Shown here: one piece after another, positions 53,535-64,000 of the stretch
Layout of the letters: every line of letters begins with the position of its first letter
How positions within the stretch are numbered: the stretch's first letter is position 1
NCBI GenBank assembly: GCA_002633025.1
Contig: NMRB01002936.1
Location: 18,681-82,680 of the forward strand
Source: Notospermus geniculatus
Taxonomy: Eukaryota > Nemertea > Pilidiophora > Heteronemertea > Lineidae
DNA: 64,000 nt
Reading direction: 5' to 3'
Program-made: the position numbers and the translations under genes
The notes under the pieces: model-generated
The model's database searches: none
What the model was told of the DNA's origin: nothing
What the model saw: only the letters and a program-made list of their open reading frames with translations

Positions 53535-54625
53535 TTTATTCCGGAACAACATCGCACGGAAAAATCGCGTGGACGGAAAATCTCATCCTCCAAGCAGGGT
53601 CGAACACGCTCCGGATTTCCCAAAACGCATGCGGCTTATTGCGTCTCTAGTCCGAAAACGCCGAGGCGAGCGCCACAGCTTTCGCACCGAAAAAATCATC
53701 GACGGTTCGTCGAGGCTGCAACCACTATCCACTCGGCCTCGATACGACGCATTTTCCCCAGGAATTGGAGTTTTTCGTGATTATTATTCCCCTTTTACTG
53801 AAAAATAAGGAGCGGCTTTGACGTCATAATCAAACCACGTCACGCTGTAGGGAGCGTCACGGTAACGCAATGATCCACCCATGACGTCATCGGATTTGGG
53901 GTTTTCCTCTGACGTCATGAATAACCACTACGTCATGACGGCATCCATACTCTCCCGCAAAACGCGGAATTCTTTTCGCCCATTATTACTCTTAATTGAT
54001 GTTCACTGTTTTTAGTGACTGGCCCGGCACCGTTGACTCCATGATGGCCTAATCCGCGAGGAAATTCCCAGCCTCCGTCGCCAACTAAGCGCGCTGAATC
54101 TCTCCAGCGACAACTCACCACTAAATCGCTTAATAAATTAGATCAGGATATTCAATTTACAATGATTGGGGTATTTCACTGGCGTAAATGACGCAATTAC
54201 GATATGCAAACACCATAATGGAATGTTTTCTTCGCCAGGGTAAATTAATATCCGAGTTGCGACCTGCCGGTGGTTAACCAACCGCGCCAGGCGGCGGCAG
54301 GCCATGGAGACGGATGCCATATTTTTCTAAATCAAATCATTTAAACAGTTTTCGGTGATTCTTCGTGACGGTGGGCCAAGGCCGTGACAGGTGTTTGGTA
54401 GGAATAGTTCGCCCCATAAATCACTACCAATTGATATATGTCATCGGAAAATATTGGTTGAAACAGCAGACAAAATAAATAACACGTGACCAATGTCCAG
54501 GCAGACGATACGGCATACATTACGAAGACAATGCTACTGCATGCATGGGAAAGGGATTGTGACTGTGTGAATTGTCTGTGACGATTATGACCACGGTCCG
54601 CTCATCACAGCGTTAACTTTGTTAA
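53535..54625. other. unassigned intergenic sequence
   Basis: Several CATGACGTCA words between 53819 and 53940. No gene recognised. Confidence 0.35.
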
Positions 54626-54850
54626 TGCCCGTGTCACACTGTCCCGAAGTTGACACCCGATGGCCATACGAATTATGGAAACTTTTGGAAATCTTACTGA
54701 TAAATGCCAGCCTGAAGAAGACCCCGGTTGGGGTCGAAAATTTGCAAGATTCTGGAAGTTGACTTTGGGGCCATCTTCACGCGAAATTCAAAATTCCATA
54801 TTCGTGTGGCCATCGGGTGTCTAATTTCGGGACAGTGTGACACGGGCTTA
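54626..54850. mobile_element. MITE with CCCGTGTCACACTGTCCCGA ends, hosting the shared hairpin motif
   Basis: The left arm GCCCGTGTCACACTGTCCCG and GACACCCGATGGCCATACGA pairs with the right arm ending CGGGACAGTGTGACACGGGC. Its ends are unrelated to the 4.7/48.7-kb family, yet it contains the same CTGAAGAAGACCCCGG...GGTCGAAAATTTGC hairpin at 54711-54745. Confidence 0.8.
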
Positions 54851-54948
54851 AAGGCGTTGTCTTGTTAACCAAATTCTCAGATTTGACGCGCCCAGAAGAT
54901 AAGACTGAGGCACAAATATCGAGATTCGTCCCGCCAACGATTGCACTA

Positions 54949-55329
54949 AGGCCACATAAAAAATCTTTAGTTTAGCATCACCTTCCGCCACGAAATTTCT
55001 TGCCTCCTCAAATCTTTTATAATTACTTTTTTCAGTTTTTTCCTCCCAGTTTTACCATTTTACCACAAACTCTGACGATCCTCATGACTCGTATTTGTAA
55101 TTTTGGGGAACAAAAAAACTTTTTTTCACTTCTTTAGGGTTTCTAAGGGTTTGTTCCTAAGGGTTTGTATGGAAGTTGCTTGTATGGAAGCTGCAAAGCT
55201 TCAAAGCTCTCTTTCGATGATCACATTTCAGTATGAAAAATAAAAAATAAAAATAAAAAAACTCATCCCTTCTCACTTACAAGTACATTGTATGACTGAT
55301 GCTAAACTAAAGATTTTTTATATGGCCTA
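54949..55329. mobile_element. MITE, TCTTTAGTTTAGCATCA family, copy 2
   Basis: Opposite orientation to 49285-49633. Ends AGGCCACATAAAAAATCTTT and AAAGATTTTTTATATGGCCT. The interior shares GCTTCAAAGCTCTCTTTC and GATGATCACATTTC. Confidence 0.85.
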
Positions 55330-55849
55330 ACGGTACACTTGGTGACGACAAATGAATATTTGTTAACGCAGTGTTACAGTTCATGGAACTATCTCTTAAT
55401 TTTTGTAGTGTGACAAAAATATATTCCCCTGACACTGGGAAATGTAGTGTCAGCATATTTTTGCCTTCTTTTATTACTTCGCCAACACTTGAATCATTTT
55501 TCACCCCTTTTCATATTCCATGCCAGTCAGTTTGGCATGTTTTGCTTTACTTCCTGGTTGGTGACCTCCATGTTGGATGTTTCGGCCAATCGGATTGCGT
55601 CTCGCCCATTCTCGTGAGACTTGGTGAGTGTGTCATGGCTGTATTTACATTCACCATGCTGTGCACTCACATTAACATAATTTATCCTGGACTCAGTACT
55701 TGCAAATCTCTATTTTATATCGTTCTTCATCCATCATTTTCGAGTGGATATCAAGTATTAGGTATGTAATATTGTATAGATTAGTTTAAATATGTTTGTG
55801 ATAATATTTCTAGTGCTGAAGTGTGCTTTAGCAACTCTGACACTTAGTT

Positions 55850-56790
55850 CATCAAGTCAAATGTAGTAACTGGCCTTGACCCCGTGATGCATGCTGTTCA
55901 CGTGGGCACCTCTAATTCCTGGAACTGCCTTAATGCGCATTTCTTGGAACCCCATTGTGTAGCTCAGGCTGGCAGCTATAAAACCCGGCCTGTTGGCCAG
56001 TTTAGTTCAGTTCTGGCTCTGGACTCGTTGTTGGTGCTTCGTTCATCAACCATAGTCCTCCCTTCTGCTGGCTCAAGCCTAGGTCCTCCGTTGATCTGGT
56101 GTGCGGGCGTGCAGAGCAATACTGACCATTCTTCGCTCGGGTTCGTTGCCGATGCACGTTCATCGACCCATACCCTCATTTCTGCTCAGGCTTCGGTCCC
56201 CGTTGATTCGAGGTCTATCACGCAGAATGTTCACTGAGTGTACCCCCGCGTATGCCAGTGCCTGAGCGGTTGAGTGTCTCCAGTATGATTCTGTGTCTGA
56301 ATCATTTTAACTTCTTGGGGAATTTCCTTAGTTTTTACGTCCTCAGGCCAACTACAACTAATTTGACTGAAAATTCACTTTATATTACTAGCTGAACGTT
56401 TTGTATTTTTTATGCATTTATGATTTAATTATGGATAACCCTACAACTAGCGGTGCTGAGTCGAACAGACCATTACCCATTTTACAGTTTCTTGATGATA
56501 CTATTGTGTGGTCAAGCTCCGGGAGCGACTTGCAGCGTATTACTGGTTATATGTTTGAAGAAATGTTAGAAACAGGATTTCCAGTTCGGGTTGAAGATGA
56601 ACCCATGGAGATCTAGTCAGGTTGACTAATTAAGTATGTGTGATTTCACTGGTGCTGTGTCAACCCTGTAAATTGAACTTCAAGCCTCTATTCTGCCATT
56701 GTATAGAGATTTATTTTCGTACATTTATTCATTTTCTACCTCAAGTATATTTTCATAGTTTGTAATAAACGGCATGGGTACCATGACCAT
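55850..56790 (+). other. possible small transcription unit or solo LTR-like segment
   Basis: A TATA box (CTATAAAACCC at 55976-55986) is followed 25-35 bp on by TAGTTCAGTTCTGG, then a 61-codon frame at 56431-56616 (MDNPTTSGAESNRPLPILQF to VRVEDEPMEI) and AATAAA near 56763. The protein is acidic and unknown to me. The order TATA, ORF and AATAAA within 800 bp could be a short gene, or an LTR of a retroelement. I found no second LTR copy in the window. Confidence 0.3.
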
Positions 56791-58158
56791 ACCTGGAATA
56801 TGTTTCTCTCTCATTTTCCCTCTGGACGACCTCTGTGTGGTACTATAGTTTGTGGTGACAGTTTGAATTTTGATGTGTGCGCGCTATTTGCTCCGACCGC
56901 TCGGAAATGGAAAGTTTCATTGACTGCAAATAGTCGTCACACTATCGAACAACTTGTAATCTATGTCACATGGAACGAAGGTGGGTTAGGTTATGACTTG
57001 GCCAGAAAATCAACCTAAAGAAAACTGTGACTTTCGGTTCCACTGATCTTTTGAGTTCCTGGCCCCTGATTTTTCAAAAAAGCTCTGGCACTATTATACA
57101 TGTAAATTAATAAGTTAACTTGCTTGGCGTTCAATCTAAAAGATCTTGGCGCTCACATTCTTGGCGTTAAAATCTAAGCATTTAGCAAGCGGAATCAGAG
57201 ATTTTTGAGACAAGAAAATGGTTATAGCCTGCATGACGTCATGAGTAAATAGCCAATCACAAGCCCACGTGAATTCACTGCGAGAATTATCTTAAAGATT
57301 GTTTCTCGCGGAAGCCATCAAGTTGGTATGAAAATTGAGGTCGACAAATTAAATTACCTTTTCATGATTCGTCGTGCCGCTGAGATTGTTTCGTTCGCTA
57401 ATCAAACCATGCCAATGGGAAAACTAAATAAGCTCGTTAATCCACCTAATGTGTTTTCCATTTTCAATAAACCGAACGAATCGGGCCTACACCTCGGGAT
57501 TTACTTAACATCAGTGATGTAGATTGATTTAAAGAATAATTGTTTAAAGGCGTCGGGCAAATGCTTGTTTGTTCAGAGGGATAACTAGAAATAAGGCTCG
57601 ATCCCAACTAGACTCAAACTGAGATTGAATTTGATATCAAATAAGTTGGCGACAAAATTCAAATTGCGGAAAAAAGGCAAAAATTAACTTATCTCAAATT
57701 GGCACACTCCCCTCGATTTTTTTCCAATCATTCTCAGTCTTCTTTCGGGGAGTGGCTCTTCTCCAAAGATATTCGATACCCCAGGTCCCAGTTGTTCGGA
57801 ATGCGTTCAGGAGAGCTACCCTAGCCGTCGATTCGTGTTTTTATTCAAACACGATTGTTAGCAAGCGTTAGATAATGAAGAAAAAACATGTGTTATGGTC
57901 AGAGTCGGTCATCCGTAGATTATTTCACACGGCAGCATGCCATTTTCACGTCACTTTCTTAACTCGTGTACGAACAAAAGTTACACGAATCGACGGAGGT
58001 ATAGCACTCCTCAATGACTTGAGGCTGCTCTCCTGTCCTCGAGTCGCTCCGCTAATACGAGTTTCCGCTGAGCGGCTCGAGGACAGGGGACCAGTTTTGG
58101 TCATTCTGAGATTAAGGTTATCACCCGGCTCTGTTGCCTCCTCGACGGAGGAGATGTC
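56791..58158. other. unassigned intergenic sequence
   Basis: A hairpin near 58035-58095 pairs CTGTCCTCGAGTCGCTC with GAGCGGCTCGAGGACAG. No gene recognised. Confidence 0.35.
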
Positions 58159-58383
58159 TAAAGCCTGCCGCACACTGGAGCTATCTGCTGAGCAAAACGT
58201 CATTCGAGACCGTTTGCTCAGCAGATAGCTCACCGAAAAATACGCGCACACGCGAGCTTTCTGCCTCGCGAGGCAAAAAACTCACCGAATTTACGCGCAC
58301 AGGCGAGCTACTAGTATCTGCTGAGCAAACGGTCTCGAATGACTTTTTGCTCAGCAGATAGCTCCAGTGTGCGGCAGGCTTTA
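58159..58383. mobile_element. MITE, CCTGCCGCACAC family, copy 2
   Basis: Ends TAAAGCCTGCCGCACACTGG and CCAGTGTGCGGCAGGCTTTA are perfect inverted repeats. Arms carry AGCTATCTGCTGAGCAAAA and GAGACCGTTTGCTCAGCAG. It is the best-preserved copy in the window. Confidence 0.9.
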
Positions 58384-60092
58384 GGCCCGTTTTGAGAGGA
58401 TGAATTTCGGTGTTATCTCCTTCCATAACGCTCTACACGGAGAGTGAAATGCGCTACACTTTCTATTTCATAACCGAAACAGATGACCTGGGCCGCTACG
58501 ATATAAGCCGGTGGTTTCCAAAACCTACATCCCTCGCCCAGCCTCCGGTCACATCCTCACGGCAACTTTAATTGTGAGAGAAAATGTGTACAGCCCATCA
58601 TCCTATTCATCCTCTCCATTAAATAAACTAGAGGATGGCAAAATCCATTGTCTCATTGTTTTCTTCACCCAACCGATTGTATGGTCCCATATGTTCAAGA
58701 TGGCCGCCGCACGCGGCTCCATTGTTGGGCCCGGTATAATCAACTGTGCCAATTAAATACTAAATAGGAAGGCACCAAATATCAAAAGGCGGACATTAGC
58801 TAATTTCGTCGAATATTTCCTCGATTAATTCCAGCGTAAATCGCTTCTGTATTGTGTTGTTGACAATGTGTAGCATCTCTCAGCAGACGACACGGGAGGA
58901 AGTAAAACGCGGATCAAACATCGGTGTTGGTCATTCAAAAACCCGGACCGGAACTGAAGATTTCATCGAATGATTAAGAAACGTGGCGAATAAAAGCTGG
59001 TTTAGTAATTAAGGCTTTTGACTGGCGTTCAGTTCCGAAACGGATAAGTTCGACACTAAATCCAAGTTAATACCTTCGTTTTTGACATCATTGTTCGTTT
59101 TTAATCTTCCAGCGTCGGAGACGGGTTCCATGCCCCAGCTTTAACCTCGCCATATGTCTCCCTCTAGTGACGTCACTCAAGACACTTCAGCATAATTAAC
59201 TCAAATTAACGCCTTTGTTGTATTTAGATGGAAGAAAAGATAATTTAAAGCTTTGAAACGCTAGGGCAGTCAAAATATCAACAATCCCATTAAAATAATT
59301 GGCAAGAACCGTTCAAACTAATGAAATTTAATGATTCCAGTTAAGAGTTCTCATCAATTCTTCGGCACCCCCCCCCCCAAAAAAAACAAATCAAGTTTTG
59401 ATAATTGGTTGTATAAATTAAAATATGGTGAAAAATTTTAGAATCGTGGGCACAATTATTAGTCTCGGAAAGAAGTTTTTCAAAGAAAAGCAAAATCAAG
59501 AAAAAAATGCGACTGCCTTTATTTTATAACACAACATGCAGTAGGCTACTTCGAATCATTATGGCGATAGTTCGGCGCAGCGTATGCAAATCAGTCATTT
59601 GTTATTCTAGATTAACACAGAAAACAGTGAATTAATTAGCATGAAGTGTTGAAAATCAACAAAGTGCCTACAGTGCATACATCTTATTTCACTCAATTAA
59701 TAATAGGAATGAATAAACAATATGATGTGTCACTCTTATCACTGTCCTCTAACATTCCACTCATCATCTCAATACATTCCCGAATTCTCTCCCCATCTCA
59801 CAGATGACGCGGATTCCCGGGACGTGGGCTTCTCTCATACTAATTAGACTCTTGCTAATTAGGATTTTGCTAATTAAAACATGATTGAGACTGTTCACAC
59901 TCTCGAGACGAACTTCATCGCACAGAGTGATGAATTTTCTAGAACAAATAGACAAGCAAATAAAACATATCGACTTCTTTCTGCCGCAAGAGTTTTCTAT
60001 AGTTTCTTTTAAGTAAATTAGTGGAATTCAGTATTTGGGTTGGCAATGATGATGACGGCCCATTTTATTTGCTATAAACTCGATCCCACGCA
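58384..60092. other. unassigned intergenic sequence
   Basis: 1.7 kb with no recognisable gene. A poly-C tract followed by poly-A is at about 59369-59388. Confidence 0.35.
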
Positions 60093-60175
60093 GTTATGTA
60101 TCGCGCCCCCTTCGATTTACCAGCGGGTAAACCGAAGGGGCGCGGTACACAACTGCATAATAGGGAGTTTAATTA
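60093..60175. mobile_element. short derivative of the 5.3-kb hAT-like MITE
   Basis: ACGCAGTTATGTATCGCGCC and CCCTTCGATTTACC are followed by GGTAAACCGAAGGGGCGCGG and ACAACTGCATAATAGGGAGTTTA. Both subterminal arms are kept and the middle is lost. The extreme left end is also missing. Confidence 0.75.
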
Positions 60176-60571
60176 TTGGCCTATACAGGACCTACTCTTC
60201 ATGCCACGAGGTTTTCTGCCGATATCTCCGCAACGGCTAGGCCAAATTTGACATAGGCCTACATGTACCATACATCAATTGACTTGTCTTTCTTGTCGGT
60301 ATCTTCCTGCTATCTCCATTTTCGCGTAAAGCCGACATGATGGATCCCTTTCTCAAAACCATTCTTTTGCCACGATGTTCAGTGCAGTTTAGATAAAGGT
60401 GAATTGGGAGTAAGGCAGGTTAAGACAAAGGCAGAATAATACAAAGGCAAGTTAGGCGAAGGCGAATTGAGAAAAGGCGAGATGTGGAATGGCAAAATGA
60501 GACAAGAGCAACGCAAAGCGTGGCATATGCCCCCGCGTGTATGTTGAGTTGGGCGAACCTCCAGTCAAGTT
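60176..60571. other. unassigned sequence with a weak short repeat
   Basis: 60395-60495 has irregular units around AAGGCAAGTTAGGCGAAGGC and AAAGGCAGAATAATAC. No gene recognised. Confidence 0.35.
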
Positions 60572-60685
60572 ATGTTGAAATCAGATTCCGTCAATATCAG
60601 GGAACATGCATACCAAAAACCAATATCAGACACCGGACAAATAGTACATTCCTGAAATTGACGGAATCTGATTTCAAGATGTCAG
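60572..60685. mobile_element. small fold-back element
   Basis: GTTGAAATCAGATTCCGTCA at the left pairs with TGACGGAATCTGATTTCAAG at the right. About 110 bp, just before the contig join at the N at 60723. Confidence 0.7.
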
Positions 60686-60723
60686 CTCTGGCGGCCATAT
60701 TGTAAATTGAAATGCAGCCATTN

Positions 60724-62955
60724 GCCAATTATTATCGGCGCTTCATTTACAAGTTCTCTGAGAAGGTTAAGCCACTGGTAGCATTGACGGCGAAGGATAC
60801 GTATTTCATGTGGACCGAGGAATGTCAACAGGCGTTCGATACGATCAAGGAACAATTGACATCCAGTCCCATAATGGCGTATCCTAAGTCAGGTTGTCCC
60901 TACATTCTGGACACCGATGCCAGTGACTCGACTATTGGTGCGGTTCTGTCACAGGTTCAGGATGGTGTGGAGCGTGTCATTGCATACGGATCTCGGACGT
61001 TATCAAAATGTGAAAGGCGATATTGTGTCACTGACAAGGAGCTTCTTGCAGTCAAGCAGTTTATCGAGTACTATAAGTACTATCTCTTGGGTCAGCATTT
61101 CACCGTTCGTTCGGATCACCAGGCTCCCAAATGGTTGTTTAGTCTCAAAGAACCAAAAGATCGGATTGCTGGCTGGATCGAGACATTGTCTCAATTCCAT
61201 TTTACTCTTGAATATCGCCCCGGTGTCAAGCATGGTAATGCTGACGCCATGTCTAGGTGTCCCAACCCTCGGGATTGTCAGTGTCCCGACGTTGATGAGA
61301 CCCTTAAATGTGGTCCATGTTCCAAGTGCAGCAAGCGTGCATCCTCTATGCTTAGCTCGTGGTACCAGTCGGAAATGGCTGATGACGCCAAGCGTGTCAC
61401 GTTGAGATCAGATACGAAACGTCAGGCGGACGTTCCGAAAGATGCTGCTGCCAGCACCTCTGACACTCCTGCTGTTCGCCAGCCAGATTCTGAACGGCCA
61501 CGAGCTGTAGCAAGGGATGATCTTGTTGACACTGATGCTCAGGTGGTAGTCACGAAGGATGTCTCCAAACTTAGGTCGGAACAGTTGGAGGACAAGGATA
61601 TAGGTCCAGTATTGAAATGGTTTGAAAAAGGTCCTCGTCCCTATGGTGATGAAGTGTGTTCAGCCAGTGCGGCCACACGTCATTACTGGAATTATTGGAG
61701 TAGCTTGGTTCTAGAGGGTGGTGTCCTGTACCGGCGTTTTCTCAAACGAGATAACACTGGCTCGTACTTGCAATTAATTGTTCCGTCATCAATGAAGGAG
61801 GAGGTTTTGTATCAATGTCATTCGGCGTTACTTTCGGGTCATCTCGGTCGCAAGAAGACGCAGGAAAAATTCGTACTTGCAATTGATTGTTCCGTCATCA
61901 ATGAAGGAGGAGGTTTTGTATCAATGTCATTCGGCGTTACTTTCGGGTCATCTCGGTCGTAAGAAGACGCAGGAAAAGTTGCTGCGTAGTTTCTACTGGT
62001 TTGGCGTACGGGAGGATGTCGCCATTTTCATTGCTAGGTGTGATGCATGTGCTGCCATTAAGATGCCTGTCAAGCAGCCTCGAGCACCACTGGGAACAAT
62101 GCCAGTTGGTGATGTTCTTGATCGACTCTCTACAGATATTCTTGGTCCTTTTCCACTCTCTGATAGCGGCAACCAATATGTGTTGGTAGTTAGTGACCAC
62201 TTTACGAAATGGGTAGAAGTCTTTGCAGTCCCAGATCAGACCGCGTTTACTTGTGCTAATCGCATTCTTAATGAGGTGATAGCTCGTTTTGGTTGTCCAT
62301 TGGACTTGCATAGCGACCAGGGTCGGAACTACGAGAGTCATCTCTTCTCCGAACTCTGTAAGATGTTGGAAATAAGAAAGACACGGACCGCTAGTGGCAA
62401 TGCTAAGTGCAATGGACAAACTGAACGTTTTAATCACACATTAGTTCGTATGATAAAGGCCTATATGAGAGGGCAGCAGAGAAAGTGGGATGAGAACTTA
62501 GGTTGTCTCGCCGCCGCATATCGGGCGACACCTCATGAGTCTACAGGCCTATCCCCTAACATGATGATGTTAGGTAGGGAAGTGCGCCTCCCAGCGGAGG
62601 TAATGTATGGGACTGGAAAGATAGGTCAAGAACCGTTTTCGTCTTATGGTGATTATGTCACCAAGGTTAGGGAGCGAATGTCACATGCTCATCACCTTGC
62701 TAGGGACCATCTAGGCCGTGCTGCGGTACGTAGGAAGGAGCATTATGATGCCAAGGCCCATTTAATTAAGTACCAGAGAGGCAGTATGGTCTGGTTCAGG
62801 TCAGACAATAACCAGTTGCATTTAGCACCGAAACTGAGGTGTCNCACAACCGGCTGAAGCCATATCAGGGGGACATTGTGCTGCCGTGGGCAAAAGATGC
62901 CCTGAATAATTCTAAGGACCTCAGGACTAACGGCAAGGCACAGGGTCAGACCTAG
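60724..62955 (+). pseudogene. Ty3/gypsy-type retrotransposon pol fragment (RT end, RNase H, integrase), disrupted
   Basis: The first part reads ANYYRRFIYKFSEKVKPL, the end of the reverse transcriptase. RNase H follows: YILDTDASDSTIGAVLSQ, then TDKELLAVKQFIEYYKYYL and EYRPGVKHGNADAMSR. A linker leads to the integrase: an HHCC zinc finger (HSALLSGHLGRKKTQEK, then RCDACAAIK) and the DDE core (LSTDILGPFPLSD, DLHSDQGRNYES, CNGQTERFNHTL). After the N at 62844 the frame resumes as HNRLKPYQGDIVLPW and stops at 62953-62955, the normal end of such integrases. Breaks: everything before 60723 is cut off at a single-N join, a 109-bp duplication at 61762-61979 shifts the frame, and the module normally between LAPKLRC and HNRLKPY is missing. 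No gag, protease or full RT is in the window. As assembled it is inactive. Confidence 0.92.
61762..61979 (+). repeat. 109-bp tandem duplication in pol
   Basis: TCGTACTTGCAATTAATTGT through AAGACGCAGGAAAAAT is repeated immediately from 61871 with three or four base changes. As 109 is not a multiple of three, the RNase H frame and the integrase frame are put out of register. Confidence 0.95.
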
Positions 62956-62997
62956 CGTTTCGTATGGACGACAGACCTCAGACTCCAGTATTTACTT

Positions 62998-63769
62998 GGT
63001 TGGCACAAGCATCAGTATTTATATATAGTATTAGTGAACTTCTTAGTCTCGAAGCCTACGAGTCGGGACGCACATATAGACAACAGTATTCATTTATTAT
63101 TCGTATGATTATCTTGAATTGCTCTAAAGTTACTCTTCCTTATAATTAGTAATCATTTAATGTTTTCTTTACAACTCTTAGTCATTTGATGTTCACGCCG
63201 TTGGGTGCCCGAGTGTTGGGTATCGGCCGTGAATCTACATGTATTTTAACTTTTATGTAATGTCCACACTGATGGTAGCGTGAGTTAGTTTTTTTTCTGG
63301 AACGTGTGGGGTAGTCAAGGCGAATAGAATTTCAAGTGGGTGGTTTCACCTGAGAGCAATGAATGTAATTTAAGCATAAGATGGCACAAGCATCAGTATT
63401 TATATATAGTATTAGTGAACTTCTTAGTCTCGAAGCCTATGAGTCGGGACGCACATATAGACAACAGTATTCACTTATTATTCGTATGATTATCTTGAAT
63501 TGCTCTAAAGTTACTCTTCCTTATAATTAGTAATCATTTAATGTTTTCTTTATAACTCTTAATCATTTGATGTTCACGCCGTTGGGTGCCCGAGTGTTGG
63601 GTATCGGCCGTGAATCTACATGTATTTTAACTTTTATGTAATGTCCACACTGATGGTAGCGTGAGTTAGTTTTTTTTTTCTGGAACGTGTGGGGTAGTCA
63701 AGGCGAATAGAATTTCAAGTGGGTGGTTTCACATGAGAGCAATGAATGTAATTTAATTTAAGCATAAGC
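62998..63769 (+). repeat. 381-bp tandem duplication downstream of pol (possible LTR region)
   Basis: TGGCACAAGCATCAGTATTT begins at 63001 and again at 63382. The two copies run through CGAAGCCTAYGAGTCGGGAC, GATGTTCACGCCGTTGGGTG, CTTTTATGTAATGTCCACAC and GGAACGTGTGGGGTAGTCAA with under 3% difference. The TATATATAG near each start and the position right after pol suggest 3' LTR or untranslated sequence. Terminal TG..CA boundaries are not clear. Confidence 0.85.
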
Positions 63770-64000
63770 AATGGGTCGGGTTTTGAGGACTGACTTGGTG
63801 TTCCCCACCATGGTTATTTATGACAGACACTGATCATGATATGCTCTGCAACGCAAAGTTGCCATCTGCAATTTAGAATGTTGAGTTCTCACACTCATAC
63901 CCTATTTGCAGATATGACAACGCACACACACCAATGCTTGACCTGCCACAGAAAGGGCATGCCAGATATACTGATCCAACATGTGTTGGATGATCATCTC
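63770..64000. other. unassigned sequence at right edge
   Basis: Follows the duplicated post-pol segment and may still belong to the retroelement. It includes CCAACATGTGTTGGATGATC. No gene recognised. Confidence 0.4.

Noticed and set aside
57875-58426. ORFs of 75-117 codons on both strands
   Set aside because: They arise from the arms of the palindromic MITE at 58159-58383; the same peptide reads out of the copy at 1.1 kb.

Overview
The window is eukaryotic nuclear DNA. It has spliced genes with GT..AG introns, a tRNA-derived SINE, a Ty3/gypsy-type pol remnant, and dozens of short fold-back (MITE-like) elements. The best guess is a marine invertebrate deuterostome. The very frequent AGGCCTA, TACATGTA and ACCGGTA words are a feature I associate with echinoderm genomes, and the SKOR and FKBP8 genes are animal genes. 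The phylum is an inference. Runs of N and isolated single N letters show a draft assembly.

Layout. (1) About 0.9-10.2 kb, minus strand: an FKBP8-like immunophilin gene that runs off the left edge. A 2.26-kb exon encodes a 750-residue acidic N-terminal region with five imperfect 51-56-residue repeats. A second exon, 6.9 kb away, begins the FKBP domain. (2) 18.96-19.48 kb, minus: an intronless linker histone (H1.0-like). (3) 21.27-22.39 kb, minus: a type II membrane glycosyltransferase with a DXD motif, preceded by a 16-copy 32-bp minisatellite. (4) 26.5-38.9 kb, minus: a complete SKOR-type (SKI family transcriptional corepressor) coding region in seven coding exons, reconstructed here from splice signals and reading phase as 684 residues. 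(5) 39-60 kb: no recognisable gene. This stretch holds fold-back elements, minisatellites and one 866-base gap, and it is the presumed upstream side of SKOR. (6) 60.7-63.8 kb, plus: a broken Ty3/gypsy pol (RT end, RNase H, integrase) followed by a 381-bp tandem duplication.

Mobile DNA is the dominant theme. At least eight fold-back families occur as two or more copies inside the window. Several insertions are clear in detail: a 385-bp element with an 8-bp target duplication, a 166-bp element nested in another element with an intact empty site elsewhere, and several palindromic elements bounded by TTAA, one of them with piggyBac-like ends. SKOR's main exon is bracketed by such elements 37 bp and 15 bp from its splice sites. 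A 35-nt hairpin motif occurs inside two fold-back families with different ends.

I see no operon-like or defence-type system. The genes look functionally independent. The most original biology is the repeat-expanded FKBP8 N-terminus, the symmetric phase-1 exon series of the SKOR coiled coil, and the shared hairpin motif in unrelated MITEs.
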